DNA from: an uncultured bacterium
GTDB lineage: Bacteria; Bacillota; Clostridia; Oscillospirales; Acutalibacteraceae
Direction of reading: 5' to 3'
Length of the DNA stretch: 64,000 nt
Assembly (NCBI GenBank): GCA_905215855.1
Contig: CAJMRT010000004.1
Location: 1 to 64,000 of the forward strand
Shown here: piece after piece, positions 35,045 to 48,440 of the stretch
Position numbering within the stretch: position 1 is the stretch's first letter
Layout: the number at the start of each line of letters is the position of its first letter
Position numbers and translations under genes: made by a program
Notes under the pieces: generated by a model
Database searches by the model: none
What the model saw: the letters and a program-made list of their open reading frames with translations, nothing else
Told to the model about the DNA's origin: nothing

Positions 35045-35299
35045 CTAAAATTGTTTAAGCCACATTATGAGTTCGTCAAACAGGGTTGTGTTAAGCTCAT
35101 AATAAACATAATTTCTTTCTTTTGATTCAATCACCAGGTCGTTTTTTTTTAACAGATTGAGGTGATATGAAAGCGATGCAGGTGAAATTCCAAGTTCTTC
35201 GGAAATGTCGCCTGCAATCATTTTTCTGCCTTTCAGCATTGTCAGAATATTCCTTCTTATCGGATCTGAAAGTGCTTTAAGTGTACCGTTCAGTGACAA
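35045..35299 (-). CDS. sdpR: ArsR-family repressor, SdpR-like
   Basis: An 84-residue winged-helix regulator. The recognition helix region is ISPASLSYHLNLLKK near residue 38 with wing ESKERNYVYYEL. It has no metal-binding cysteines, as in SdpR. It precedes sdpI and presumably represses the pair; two near-identical 24-bp palindromes flank its promoter. In the Bacillus system SdpI, when bound by peptide, captures SdpR at the membrane. Confidence 0.87.
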   Translation of the reverse strand: MSLNGTLKALSDPIRRNILTMLKGRKMIAGDISEELGISPASLSYHLNLLKKNDLVIESKERNYVYYELNTTLFDELIMWLKQF

Positions 35300-35330
35300 G
35301 CAGATACCTCCTCACAAAGTTCTATCACAG

Positions 35331-35420
35331 CTATTTAAAAAATATTTTAAATAGCTTGTAGCTTTATTATAGCCTGATTTACCGAAAAGTCAAGAACTAT
35401 TTAAAAATATTTTGAAATAG
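35331..35420 (-). promoter_or_regulatory. sdpRI promoter flanked by twin palindromic operators
   Basis: Minus-strand -35 TTGACT (35389-35394), 17-bp spacer, -10 TATAAT (35366-35371). CTATTTAAAA-AATA-TTTTAAATAG at 35331-35354 is a perfect palindrome; 35397-35420 repeats it with one imperfection. The centres are 66 bp apart, one on each side of the promoter, suitable for looping repression. Confidence 0.72.
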
Positions 35421-35468
35421 ATTTTAAATACCTCTAACGAATATTGCAGAAAAAATAAAAAATTTCTC

Positions 35469-35521
35469 TTGATTTTCTTTGTTGAGTGGTATATAATAAT
35501 ACTCGGTTAGCATAGGCTAAC
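35469..35521 (+). promoter_or_regulatory. Enolase promoter and GTTAGC operator
   Basis: TTGATT (35469-35474), 17-bp spacer, TATAAT (35492-35497). GTTAGC-ATAG-GCTAAC (35506-35521) is a perfect palindrome at the start of the transcript and matches the ZIP-gene operator. Confidence 0.6.
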
Positions 35522-35529
35522 TATTTTGA

Positions 35530-36936
<1,407 letters not shown>

Positions 36937-36990
36937 TAAGATACTAAGACAGTATGTTTTCATAATATTATTTTCCCTAATGTTTCAGAG

Positions 36991-37022
36991 CAGAGTCGTT
37001 TTTTCGGCTCTGTTTTGTTTTT
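36991..37022 (+). terminator. Enolase terminator
   Basis: CAGAGTCG-TTTTTT-CGGCTCTG (36991-37012) followed by TTTTGTTTTT. Confidence 0.85.
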
Positions 37023-37233
37023 GCTGAAACCTTAGAATAACAAAATATTGACAATTTGCAAATTTTTATCAAAACGGTTGTATTCTTAAAACAGTCAATA
37101 ATAATCGGATAATGTGAAATACTTATTATTTGGTTATAAAATTATGCTGTAATAAAATAGGACAAAATCAATACTGTGCATTGTGTAAAGTTTTTTCAAA
37201 ACAAAAGCGTCTTTATTTCGTCATTCCTATACA

Positions 37234-37400
37234 TTTACATTCACAAATCGCTGTGCTATAATCAAGTGCAGAAGTACCGCACCGCTTGGCAGTGCGGTAC
37301 TTCTTAGGATTTCAGTCTAATGACTGAAATCCCGAGGAGCTATCGCTCCTTTGCACAGATTGCAATCTATCGCACACTCTGCTTTAAATCTGTTTGCTAT
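37234..37400 (+). ncRNA. Candidate small RNA with chained hairpins
   Basis: Promoter TTTACA (37234-37239), 17-bp spacer, TATAAT (37257-37262). The predicted transcript starts with three back-to-back perfect hairpins: 37271-37282 with 37292-37303 (12 bp), 37307-37317 with 37322-37332 (11 bp), and AGGAGC-TATC-GCTCCT (37335-37350). No ORF or obvious T-tract follows before the MATE gene at 37512. It could be a small RNA, a leader of the MATE gene, or a dispersed palindromic repeat. Confidence 0.45.
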
Positions 37401-37511
37401 ATACAACATACTCTGCCTTTGAACAATCAAAATCAGAGTGTTGCCAAGACTTAAATTTAAACGAAAAAGATATTAAAAACATAAAAATTTTTGATAAGAA
37501 GTGTGAATGTT

Positions 37512-38876
37512 ATGAATGGTTCAAAATCTGTTAGAAATCTGACTCAGGGAAAAATTTCAAGTCAGATTTTATTTTTTGCAATTCCCGTAATAATCGGCAA
37601 CCTTTTGCAGGAGCTTTACAATGTTGTCGATACGCTGATTGTCGGGCAAACTCTCGGTGAAATCAAGCTTGCGGCGGTCGGTTCAACGAGTTCGCTCAAC
37701 TTTTTTGCACTTGGATTTTTCATAGGACTTTCCGCAGGCTGTTCGGTAATCACTTCACAGCATTTCGGTGCAAACGATATGGAACGGGTGAAAAAGAGCG
37801 TTGCCGCCCACATAATAATTGGCATTGTGTCGGCTGTTGTGCTTACTGTTTCGTTTGTACTTCTTGTTAATCCGCTGCTTACAATGCTCGGAACAACCTC
37901 GGATACATTCGAGTACGCAAGCAGATATCTTACAATAATTTACCTCGGAATCCCCGCCACAATGCTCTACAACCTTACGGCATCACTCCTGCGTTCGGTT
38001 GGTGACAGCAAAACTCCGCTGTATCTGTTGCTCTTTTCATCCGTAATGAATGTCGGACTTGACCTGTTATTTATCATAGTGTTCAGGTGGGATGTTTCGG
38101 GTGCGGCAATTGCAACGGTAATCTCTCAGCTTGTGTCGGCGGTTCTCTGTTGCGTGTACATTTTTTTCAAGGTGAAAATGCTTTTGCCGAACAGAAACAG
38201 CTTTAAAAATTTGACTTCAACTGTACGGGATGAGCTAAAAGTCGGTTTCCCGATGGGACTTCAAAACTCAGTAATTTCAATCGGAATGATGGTTTTGCAG
38301 TATTTCGTAAATCAGTTCGGTTCATATGCCGTTGCCGCCTACACAATCGGCAACCGTGTTCAGCTTCTCATCCAGAATCCGATGAACTCAATGAGTACGG
38401 TTATCGCAACATTTGCAGGTCAGAACGAGGGCGCGGGAAGATATGACAGAATCAAAAAAGGCGTTAATTTCTGCCTGTTAATTTGCATTGCATATTCAAT
38501 CGTAATCGGTGCGGTTTCAATGATTTTTGCTCAGCCGATAACAGGAATCTTCACAAGCGGAAGCTCACAGCAGACTATTGATTATTCCGTTCAGTTTATC
38601 TTCTGGAACTGCCCGTTTGAGTGGTCGCTTGCTATGCTGTTCATCTATCGTGGAACAATTCAGGGACTTAAAAACGGCATTGTGCCTATGATTGGTTCGC
38701 TTATCGAAGTTGTTATGCGTATTATGACGCCTGTTATTTTCAGTTCTGTAATAGGTTACGCATCAATCTGTGTTGCCGGTCCTGCCGCATGGACAGGAAG
38801 TATGCTCCTTATGATTGCGGTTTATTATGTTAAAATAAGAAAACTTTCAAAGACGAAAACTGTTGTGGCAAATTAA
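37512..38876 (+). CDS. MATE-family multidrug exporter
   Basis: A 454-residue antiporter with twelve membrane helices in two repeats of six. Typical segments are IPVIIGNLLQELYNVVDTLIVG near the start and the NPMNSMSTVIATFAGQNEGA loop near residue 290. The start is uncertain; ATG 37512 is taken, with GTG 37503 also possible and no strong ribosome site. Unlike the MATE protein at 22317, it has no ATPase domain. Confidence 0.9.
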   Translation: MNGSKSVRNLTQGKISSQILFFAIPVIIGNLLQELYNVVDTLIVGQTLGEIKLAAVGSTSSLNFFALGFFIGLSAGCSVITSQHFGANDMERVKKSVAAHIIIGIVSAVVLTVSFVLLVNPLLTMLGTTSDTFEYASRYLTIIYLGIPATMLYNLTASLLRSVGDSKTPLYLLLFSSVMNVGLDLLFIIVFRWDVSGAAIATVISQLVSAVLCCVYIFFKVKMLLPNRNSFKNLTSTVRDELKVGFPMGLQNSVISIGMMVLQYFVNQFGSYAVAAYTIGNRVQLLIQNPMNSMSTVIATFAGQNEGAGRYDRIKKGVNFCLLICIAYSIVIGAVSMIFAQPITGIFTSGSSQQTIDYSVQFIFWNCPFEWSLAMLFIYRGTIQGLKNGIVPMIGSLIEVVMRIMTPVIFSSVIGYASICVAGPAAWTGSMLLMIAVYYVKIRKLSKTKTVVAN

Positions 38877-38928
38877 TCCTTTATGTGGTACAATATTCCC
38901 TGTGATTATAGTAACGAAAGGGATTTTT

Positions 38929-39495
38929 ATGATTTGCTTTAAAAAAGTAACAAAACAAATTTGTGATTATAAATCTGTAAAAGAATTATACTTTTCCGCA
39001 TTTCCTGCCGTTGAGAGAGTACCGTTTTGGCTTTTGATGAAAAAATCAAAAAATGACGGTGCAGATTTTTACGCAATTTATGATGAAGAAAAGTGGATTG
39101 GACTTATCTATGCAATCACGGACGGCGAAGTTGTCTATGTGTACTACTATGCAATTTCCGAAAAGGAGAGGGGACACGGAATCGGAGTCGCCGTGCTTGA
39201 TGAATTTAAAAATCTATATAAGGGTAAAAAGATTTTTCTTGCAATTGAACAGCTTGAAGAAGAAAATGCCCCCAATCAAAAACAGCGAATGAGTCGTTAT
39301 AAATTCTATCAGCGTTGCGGATTTTTAAGGCTGAATGCAAAGATTATCGAGGCGAAAATAACATTTGATGTTATGGCATACGGCGGTGAAGTCAATCCCG
39401 AAAGTTATAACAAAATGATGAAAAAATATCTCGGCAAAATTATGTCGCGCTTCATCAAAACAGAAATGAAGGGCAGCGGAAAATATTTTGAATAA
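38929..39495 (+). CDS. GNAT-family acetyltransferase
   Basis: A 188-residue protein with the GNAT acetyl-CoA-binding pattern (YYYAISEKERGHGIGVAVLDE near residue 70) and the YQRCGF motif near 125. The substrate is unknown. The start is ATG 38929 after GAAAGGG. It stands alone between the MATE gene and the V-ATPase operon, and ends at a bidirectional terminator. Confidence 0.83.
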   Translation: MICFKKVTKQICDYKSVKELYFSAFPAVERVPFWLLMKKSKNDGADFYAIYDEEKWIGLIYAITDGEVVYVYYYAISEKERGHGIGVAVLDEFKNLYKGKKIFLAIEQLEEENAPNQKQRMSRYKFYQRCGFLRLNAKIIEAKITFDVMAYGGEVNPESYNKMMKKYLGKIMSRFIKTEMKGSGKYFE

Positions 39496-39502
39496 TAAAA
39501 AC

Positions 39503-39536
39503 GGGACAGCACGATTTCATATGTGCTGTCCCTGTT
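39503..39536. terminator. Bidirectional terminator (GNAT gene and V-ATPase operon)
   Basis: GGGACAGCAC (39503-39512) pairs perfectly with GTGCTGTCCC (39523-39532); T-rich on the plus side (TGTTTTG) and on the minus side (GTTTTTATT). Confidence 0.85.
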
Positions 39537-39547
39537 TTGTTGTGTAG

Positions 39548-40210
39548 TTAATTATAGTGTTCCGAATAATGATGTGCCTTGTCAAGCAGCATATCCTTAA
39601 CCTTCATCAGCCTTGTACGGCTGCTGCGGTCATTTTCTTCAAGCTTCATCGAGATGTATTTGATTGTTTCCTGATATCTTGGAATCATAACATGCTCAAG
39701 CGAATTAACACGGCGGCGTGTCTTTTCAATTTCTGCCGACATAAGCTCACAGCTTTTTTCAATTTCAGCGAGCCTTATCAGGTCGGGCAAAAGTTCGTTG
39801 AGTGACATAACCGCATCATCAAGTTCAAACGAAGTAAACGCAAAACCGTATGGAAAAATATCACCCTCGTTGCTTGTTCGTGTGCTTGATGAAAACTGCG
39901 GAATATCAACGCTCATAACATTTTTTGAAGAAAGCTCAAGGTCAATTCTCTGCTTTGGTGACATCAATGAGGCGTCCAGAGCCTCTTTTGACATAACCGC
40001 ACTTGCGTTCACAAAGTGGTTGTTGCACTCTGCAAGCTCTCTTTCAATCTTCTCGCGAAGCTCCTTGTTTTCTCTTACAAGGTCAAGAAATCGGCGCATC
40101 AGCTCGTCACGCTTGTCTTTTAACATTTTATGACCACGGGTTGCGGTTGCAAGCTGTTTTTTCAGCTTTGTCAACTGCATACGGGTGGGATTAACATTCA
40201 TAACTGCCAT
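39548..40210 (-). CDS. atpD: V-type ATPase subunit D
   Basis: A 220-residue coiled-coil subunit that forms the central rotor axle. The N-terminal NVNPTRMQLTKLKKQL and the long N- and C-terminal helices are typical. The start is ATG 40210, 7 bases after GAAGGTG; the codon at 40216 is a weaker option. It is the last gene of the nine-gene operon. Confidence 0.94.
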   Translation of the reverse strand: MAVMNVNPTRMQLTKLKKQLATATRGHKMLKDKRDELMRRFLDLVRENKELREKIERELAECNNHFVNASAVMSKEALDASLMSPKQRIDLELSSKNVMSVDIPQFSSSTRTSNEGDIFPYGFAFTSFELDDAVMSLNELLPDLIRLAEIEKSCELMSAEIEKTRRRVNSLEHVMIPRYQETIKYISMKLEENDRSSRTRLMKVKDMLLDKAHHYSEHYN

Positions 40211-40231
40211 TAGCAAACACCTTCAATGCGA

Positions 40232-41605
40232 TTATTCTTTACCGTAAAACTCGTCAAGCATATCGTCCTTAATTCGTTTAAGTTCACTTCTTGGAAGAAT
40301 ATGCAAAAGCTTCCAGCCGATGTCAAGTGTTTCTTCAATTGAACGGTTTGCGTCATAACCCTGTGAAACATACTCGCGCTCAAATGCCTCGGCAAATTCG
40401 GCATACTTTTTATCCATATCGGTAAGAGCCGCCTCGCCGAGAATTACCATAAGCTCTCTTGCGTCTTTACCTCTTGCATAAGCGGCAAAAAGCTGGTTCA
40501 TGGTTGCGGCGTGGTCTTTACGGGTTCTGTCGGGACCGATACCCTTGTCTTTAAGTCTTGAAAGTGACGGAAGAACATCAATCGGAGGAGTAATTCCCTT
40601 TCGGTAAAGCTCACGGGATAGGATAATCTGACCCTCTGTGATGTAACCTGTAAGGTCGGGAATCGGGTGAGTCTTGTCATCTTCGGGCATTGTAAGAATC
40701 GGAATAAGAGTGATTGAACCCTCTTTGCCTTTAAGTCTGCCGGCTCTTTCATACAATGTTGCAAGGTCTGTGTACATATAACCCGGATAGCCTCGTCTGC
40801 CCGGAACTTCTTTTCTTGCGGCAGAAACCTCACGGAGTGCGTCGGCATAGTTTGTGATGTCGGTCATAATAACGAGAACATGCATTCCTCTGTCAAATGC
40901 AAGATATTCAGCCGCCGTGAGTGCCATTTTAGGAGTTGCAATACGCTCAATGGCAGGGTCGTTTGCAAGGTTTACAAACATTACGGTTCTGTCAATAGCG
41001 CCTGTTTCCTTGAATGACTGAACAAAGTAGTCGGACTCTTCAAATGTAATACCCATTGCGGCAAATACAACGGCAAACTGCTCATCCTTGCCTCTTACAG
41101 CCGCCTGTCTTGCAATCTGAGCGGCAAGCTGTGCATGGGGAAGACCCGACGCCGAGAAGATAGGCAGCTTCTGTCCTCTTACAAGCGTGTTAAGTCCGTC
41201 AATTGCTGAAATACCTGTCTGAATAAATTCCTGCGGATAGTTTCTTGCGGCAGGGTTCATAGGTGTTCCGTTGATATCAAGCCTTTTTTCGGGAATAAGA
41301 GCAGGACCGCCGTCAATCGGATTTCCAAGACCGTCAAATACTCTTGAAAGCATATCGGGAGATACGGGAAGTTCCATTGAACGACCTAAAAATCTTACCT
41401 TTGAATTTGCAAGGTTAATGCCTGCGGCTGATTCAAAAAGCTGAACAAGTGCGTTTGAGCCGTCAACCTCAAGAACCTTGCAACGGCGTGTTTCACCGTT
41501 CGGAAGTTCAATTTCGCCGAGCTCGTCATATGTTACGCCCTCAACATCACTTACCATCATAAGAGGACCTGCAACCTCTCGTATTGTGCGGTATTCCTTC
41601 GGCAT
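40232..41605 (-). CDS. atpB: V-type ATPase subunit B
   Basis: A 457-residue non-catalytic nucleotide-binding subunit of the V1 ring. Conserved segments include [15 protein letters not shown] near residue 150, [40 protein letters not shown] near 255 and [12 protein letters not shown] near 375. It lacks the catalytic P-loop found in subunit A, as expected. Its start overlaps the subunit A stop (ATGA). Confidence 0.96.
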   Translation of the reverse strand: MPKEYRTIREVAGPLMMVSDVEGVTYDELGEIELPNGETRRCKVLEVDGSNALVQLFESAAGINLANSKVRFLGRSMELPVSPDMLSRVFDGLGNPIDGGPALIPEKRLDINGTPMNPAARNYPQEFIQTGISAIDGLNTLVRGQKLPIFSASGLPHAQLAAQIARQAAVRGKDEQFAVVFAAMGITFEESDYFVQSFKETGAIDRTVMFVNLANDPAIERIATPKMALTAAEYLAFDRGMHVLVIMTDITNYADALREVSAARKEVPGRRGYPGYMYTDLATLYERAGRLKGKEGSITLIPILTMPEDDKTHPIPDLTGYITEGQIILSRELYRKGITPPIDVLPSLSRLKDKGIGPDRTRKDHAATMNQLFAAYARGKDARELMVILGEAALTDMDKKYAEFAEAFEREYVSQGYDANRSIEETLDIGWKLLHILPRSELKRIKDDMLDEFYGKE

Positions 41606-43371
41606 CAGTCCTCACTCCTTTCAAGTACATCCTTAATTTCCGAATCAAGCAGAGCCTTGATTGACTCGAACTCGTCCCGAACCTTATCCTCGGGTACATA
41701 TTTATATCTTCCTATGCGTTCACGAACAGGAAGGTTGACAAGCATTTCAATGTCTGCACCGTTTGCAAGAGCCTCTTTTGCTTTGTCATAGTAGGCAAGA
41801 ATTGCCCTCATCATAAGCACCTGCTTGCCGAGAGATGTGTATGTGTCTGTCGGGTCAAATGCGTTCTGGTGCAAGTAGTCCTCACGGATTGAACGGGAGG
41901 TTTCAAGCTTAAGTCTGTCGGGTGCGGAAAGTGCGTCCATACCGACAAGGTTTACAATTTCCTGAAGCTCGCTTTCCTCCTGCAACAGCGACATAAGTCT
42001 GCCGCGAAGCTCCATAAAGTCGGGAGCGGCATTCTTTGAAAACCAATCTGTAAGTTGGTCTGTATAAAGCGAATAACTTGTCAGCCAGTTGATTGCAGGG
42101 AAGTGCCGCTTGTAAGCAAGGTTTGCGTCAAGTCCCCAGAATACCTTAACGATTCTGAGTGTTGCCTGTGATACAGGCTCTGAAATATCACCGCCCGGAG
42201 GTGATACAGCACCGATAACGGAGAGTGCGCCTTCCGTGTCCTCACTGCCGTTTACGATAACACGGCCTGCTCTTTCATAGAACTGAGCAAGTCGGCTGCC
42301 GAGGTATGCGGGATAACCCTCTTCACCGGGCATTTCTTCAAGACGGCCCGACATTTCACGGAGAGCCTCCGCCCAACGGGATGTTGAGTCAGCCATAAGT
42401 GCAACCGTGTAACCCATATCACGGAAATACTCGGCAATAGTAATGCCTGTGTAGATAGATGCCTCACGGGCGGCAACAGGCATATCGGATGTGTTTGCAA
42501 TAAGCACGGTTCTCTCCATAAGAGAGTTGCCTGTGCGTGGATCTTTAAGTTCGGGGAACTCGTTAAGAACATCGGTCATCTCGTTACCACGCTCACCGCA
42601 ACCGATATATACAATAATATCGGCAGCAGCCCACTTTGCAAGCTGATGCTGAACAACAGTTTTGCCCGACCCGAACGGTCCCGGAACTGCGGCTACACCG
42701 CCCTTTGCAAGCGGAAAGAGTGTGTCGATAGGTCTTTGACCTGTGGTAAGAAGAATATCGGGGGAGAGCTTTCTTTTATACGGTCTGCCCACACGAACAG
42801 GCCATTTTGTGCACATATTAATCTCTGCATTGCCCTTGTCTGTTTTGAGAACAGCAACTGTTTCGTCAATTGTAAAATCACCCTCGCTGATGCTCTCAAC
42901 AACACCGCCTGTCTTGTTCGGAACAAGAATCCTGTGAAGAACAGCGTGTGTTTCCTGAACAGTACCGAGTGTATCGCCTGCCGCAACTGTGTCGCCCTTT
43001 TTAACAAGTGGAGTAAAGTGCCACTTCTTTTTGTGGTTAAGTGACGGAACATCAACGCCTCTTTTGAGGTTTGTGCCGGCAACCTTCATAATCTCGTTAA
43101 GCGGTCGCTGAATACCGTCATAAATTGAACCGATAAGTCCCGGACCGAGTTCAACGGAAAGCGGAGCGCCTGTGGATTCAACAATCTCACCGGGTCCGAG
43201 TCCCGAAGTTTCTTCATATACCTGAATGGATGCCCTGTCACCGTGCATCTCAATTATTTCACCGATAAGTCGCTGACTGCTTACACGCACAACATCGAAC
43301 ATATCGGCATCACGCATACCCTCGGCAATTACCAGAGGACCTGCTACCTTAGTTATAATTCCAGATTTCAA
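41605..43371 (-). CDS. atpA: V-type ATPase catalytic subunit A
   Basis: A 588-residue catalytic subunit. The P-loop GPFGSGKTV is near residue 230, followed by the GERGNEM segment near 258 and [18 protein letters not shown] near 328; the non-homologous insertion of about 90 residues typical of A subunits is present around 115-190. The start is TTG 43371, 7 bases after GAGGTG, rather than TTG 43386. It hydrolyses or makes ATP in the V1 head. Confidence 0.95.
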   Translation of the reverse strand: MKSGIITKVAGPLVIAEGMRDADMFDVVRVSSQRLIGEIIEMHGDRASIQVYEETSGLGPGEIVESTGAPLSVELGPGLIGSIYDGIQRPLNEIMKVAGTNLKRGVDVPSLNHKKKWHFTPLVKKGDTVAAGDTLGTVQETHAVLHRILVPNKTGGVVESISEGDFTIDETVAVLKTDKGNAEINMCTKWPVRVGRPYKRKLSPDILLTTGQRPIDTLFPLAKGGVAAVPGPFGSGKTVVQHQLAKWAAADIIVYIGCGERGNEMTDVLNEFPELKDPRTGNSLMERTVLIANTSDMPVAAREASIYTGITIAEYFRDMGYTVALMADSTSRWAEALREMSGRLEEMPGEEGYPAYLGSRLAQFYERAGRVIVNGSEDTEGALSVIGAVSPPGGDISEPVSQATLRIVKVFWGLDANLAYKRHFPAINWLTSYSLYTDQLTDWFSKNAAPDFMELRGRLMSLLQEESELQEIVNLVGMDALSAPDRLKLETSRSIREDYLHQNAFDPTDTYTSLGKQVLMMRAILAYYDKAKEALANGADIEMLVNLPVRERIGRYKYVPEDKVRDEFESIKALLDSEIKDVLERSED

Positions 43372-43382
43372 ATTCTTACACC

Positions 43383-43706
43383 TCAATCATTGAAGATAAT
43401 GTCCGAACCGACTGCCTTTTCAACAAATGACGACAGTCTTTTTATGCCGATTCCCGTATTGCCTTTTACACCGGGAATAGGAATAACGGCAGGAATGAGC
43501 CTTTCCTCATATCTTTTTCGCTCTTTTTCAACAAGTCCGAACATTTCCTCGGTAATAAAAATTACCGCATAGTTGTCACCGTCAGCAATCTTTCTGAAAA
43601 GATGCGGTGCGGTTTCGTTGTCATCACACGGATAAATGTCCATGCCGATTGCCGCAAAGCCCTTTATGCTTTCGCTGTCGCCGATAACGGCAATATTTTT
43701 AGCCAT
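43383..43706 (-). CDS. atpF: V-type ATPase subunit F
   Basis: A 107-residue Rossmann-like rotor subunit. The opening [21 protein letters not shown] and the ITEEMF motif are characteristic. The start ATG 43706 overlaps the end of subunit C by eight bases. It ends 12 bases before the subunit A start. Confidence 0.92.
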   Translation of the reverse strand: MAKNIAVIGDSESIKGFAAIGMDIYPCDDNETAPHLFRKIADGDNYAVIFITEEMFGLVEKERKRYEERLIPAVIPIPGVKGNTGIGIKRLSSFVEKAVGSDIIFND

Positions 43707-44673
43707 AAACTTCACGCAACCTTTCTTTTACGGTTTCATAATTTGTCTTGGTGCGGATTCCGCTTGCAATAATGTGAATAACTTTTTTCTCTGTTTCACT
43801 TGCAATCAGATAGCCCGTAATCGGGTCTGCACCGTCACCGCTTCTTTTGCATTTTTCTTTTGCAAGGCTCATAAGCCTGTTGTCAACAAATTTTTCAAAT
43901 GCCGACGGAGAAGCCATATACTCTTCAACAGCCTTGTTACAGCCGTATGCCGAGATTTTTGACAGCACATCAAGCGTTGGTTCAAGTCCCTTTACGCTTG
44001 CCTCAATAACCCTTGAACGGGGGAAGTCCTGCACATCACAGATTGCATTTTCAAGAAAATCCCTGTCGCAATCGGCTTTTGCTCCTCTTATGGCTGTCTT
44101 TACATTATTATAAAATACTGTAGCTTTAAAATATTCGGACATAAATTCGCTGTCGGATTTTTCGGATGTTTTCAGAACAAGCTCCATAAAAGCTCTGTCA
44201 AGAACCGCATCGCTGAGTCTTGCGTCACCTGTGTGTGCAAGAATTTCATATGCCTTGTCACAAGATGCGGAAAGTTCTTCGCCCAAAAGTGAAAACTTTC
44301 TGTTCTCAACCGCCTGTTTAAGCGTTTCTTCAGAGAAAGTACACGGCTTTACCAAAAGCTGTGAATACGGTCTGTTTGAAAGCGTTCCCTTTAAAACAGC
44401 TTTAAGGTTGTGAAGGTCGTTAAGATAGAAGAACGGTTTGAATATTGCAAAATCGGGTGCGGTTCTTTTGAGATATTCCCACACATTTTCGCTGTGTGAT
44501 TTCAAAATATCTTCAATGTCATCGCCCTCGCCGTAACCCTTGTCCGAGAGGTATCTGCAAAGCTCGTTCACATTTTCACAACCGAGCATATGCTCAATGT
44601 CGCTGTTTGTAAACAGGTTTTTTTCTTTAGCACGGACGGAGCCGATGGAAAATTCATAAGATAATGCCATCAT
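43699..44673 (-). CDS. atpC: V-type ATPase subunit C
   Basis: A 324-residue subunit of the C/AC39 family, which connects the rotor axle to the membrane ring. The N-terminal YEFSIGSVRAKEKNL, where the family often has Y-x-x-A-R-x-R, and the C-terminal YLIASETEKKVIHIIASGIRTK are recognisable. Two adjacent ATG codons follow GGGAGG; the second (44670) has the better distance. Confidence 0.9.
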   Translation of the reverse strand: MMALSYEFSIGSVRAKEKNLFTNSDIEHMLGCENVNELCRYLSDKGYGEGDDIEDILKSHSENVWEYLKRTAPDFAIFKPFFYLNDLHNLKAVLKGTLSNRPYSQLLVKPCTFSEETLKQAVENRKFSLLGEELSASCDKAYEILAHTGDARLSDAVLDRAFMELVLKTSEKSDSEFMSEYFKATVFYNNVKTAIRGAKADCDRDFLENAICDVQDFPRSRVIEASVKGLEPTLDVLSKISAYGCNKAVEEYMASPSAFEKFVDNRLMSLAKEKCKRSGDGADPITGYLIASETEKKVIHIIASGIRTKTNYETVKERLREVYG

Positions 44674-44681
44674 ATTCCTCC

Positions 44682-45263
44682 CTATGCCTTAAAAAGTTCC
44701 TGATTTATAAAATCCTCGATAATGTCACGCTTTTCGGACAGGATTGCCGAGAAGTCCATATTTTCTTCAATGTCACCGCATTTAAGAATAAATCCGCTTT
44801 CAATGTCACACGGCGTTTTTGAAAGCTCTGCTTTTACACCGCATTTTTCAAGCCTTGCAAGAAAATCCTTCGGAAGTCGGTTCATATCCTTTTTGTTCAA
44901 AAGCACAACACCGCTCATTCCGTTTAACTTTTTTGCAAATGTGTAAATCAGTTCAAAGTAATCTTCATCGGGAAGATTTTCCATTTTATTAAGAATTTCA
45001 CTGTATGTCTTGTCAATTTCTTCACGCCTTCTCTTTAGGAAAGCGTTGCGTGTTTCAAGGTCGCAACGGCTCTTTGAAGCCGCCTGCATCTGCTTGACCT
45101 TTGACTGTGCCCTGTCGGCAATTTCGGCAGAAATCTTGTCGGCATCAAGCTTTGCCTGTGCCATAATCTGTGCGCATTTTTCATCGGTTTCAGCACCTAT
45201 TTTGCTGATTCTTTCGTCACAGTCAAGACTTATGCGATTTAAAATTTTATCACCGCTGCTCAA
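44682..45263 (-). CDS. atpE: V-type ATPase subunit E
   Basis: A 193-residue peripheral-stalk subunit: the N-terminal half is a charged helix rich in Ala, Glu and Lys (residues 1-90), followed by a globular C-terminal domain with GVVLLNKKDMNRLP near 120. It starts with TTG, 7 bases after AAGGTGG. With subunit H it forms the stator stalk. Confidence 0.88.
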   Translation of the reverse strand: MSSGDKILNRISLDCDERISKIGAETDEKCAQIMAQAKLDADKISAEIADRAQSKVKQMQAASKSRCDLETRNAFLKRRREEIDKTYSEILNKMENLPDEDYFELIYTFAKKLNGMSGVVLLNKKDMNRLPKDFLARLEKCGVKAELSKTPCDIESGFILKCGDIEENMDFSAILSEKRDIIEDFINQELFKA

Positions 45264-45304
45264 AGTGATTCCACCTTTCTTTCGTAATTTTCGTTAGTCG
45301 GTTA

Positions 45305-47763
<2,459 letters not shown>

Positions 47764-47797
47764 TTTCTATCACCACGCTTCTTTCATTGCAACCGTT

Positions 47798-48109
47798 TTA
47801 AAGAGAGAGCCTTTGTATAGCCCCGTCAATAACACGCTTGCGGTTTTTGTCTGCAGTTTGAGAGAGAATGTCGCACTCAAGATTTGCCTTTTCAGAGGCT
47901 TTCTCAAGCTCTTTTTTGCCCTCTTTCGCAGTCTTTTCAAAAAGCATATCGGCATCCTTCTGTGCCTTTTCCTTTGCCGAAAGCACAACATGTTTGGCAT
48001 CTGCCTTTGTCTGTTCAACCCTTTCTGCTGATTCTGCTCGTGCATTTGCCTCACGCTGTCTGCAATCCTCTTCGGCATTGTAAATGGCATCCAGCATATC
48101 TTTTGCCAT
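47798..48109 (-). CDS. atpH: V-type ATPase subunit H (G-like stalk subunit)
   Basis: A 103-residue, almost entirely helical protein rich in Ala, Glu and Lys, the expected partner of subunit E in the peripheral stalk. The first gene of the operon, with GGAGG 6 bases before the ATG. Identification rests on composition and position rather than specific motifs. Confidence 0.8.
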   Translation of the reverse strand: MAKDMLDAIYNAEEDCRQREANARAESAERVEQTKADAKHVVLSAKEKAQKDADMLFEKTAKEGKKELEKASEKANLECDILSQTADKNRKRVIDGAIQRLSL

Positions 48110-48183
48110 TGTTATCCTCCTTTGCTAAAAAATACATAAAAATATTTATGAAGAATACACTATTTTGTTTATTCTATTCCTAA

Positions 48184-48212
48184 ATTGTAGCACAATTATT
48201 TTAAAAAAGCAA
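48184..48212 (-). promoter_or_regulatory. Promoter of the V-ATPase operon
   Basis: Minus-strand -35 TTGCTT (48207-48212), 17-bp spacer, -10 TACAAT (48184-48189), about 75 bases upstream of atpH. Confidence 0.6.
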
Positions 48213-48341
48213 TCAACATACATTAAAGTTTGCCCAGTTTTTTATCATTTTCTTCCCTGTGACCGCAGTTGCGAGTGGTTTTACAGCATTAATTTGCGAT
48301 AAAAGAAAAAACACCGCATAATACGGTGCTTAAAAAATTAA

Positions 48342-48401
48342 TTTGCTTATTATCTTACTTACTGTCTTGCTTACTGACTTGCTTATTATCTTGCGTGTTG
48401 T
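48342..48401 (+). repeat. Tandem repeat, five 12-bp units
   Basis: Units read TTTGCTTATTAT, CTTACTTACTGT, CTTGCTTACTGA, CTTGCTTATTAT, CTTGCGTGTTGT; consensus CTTGCTTAYTRT. It lies in the non-coding gap between the V-ATPase promoter and the 5S-like element. Confidence 0.75.
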
Positions 48402-48440
48402 GGACAAAACAGCGATATTTTAGTCTGTAAAACAGAAGAA

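Noticed and set aside
48342..48401. CRISPR array
   Set aside because: Units are 12 bp and directly adjacent with no spacers; no cas genes are in the window.
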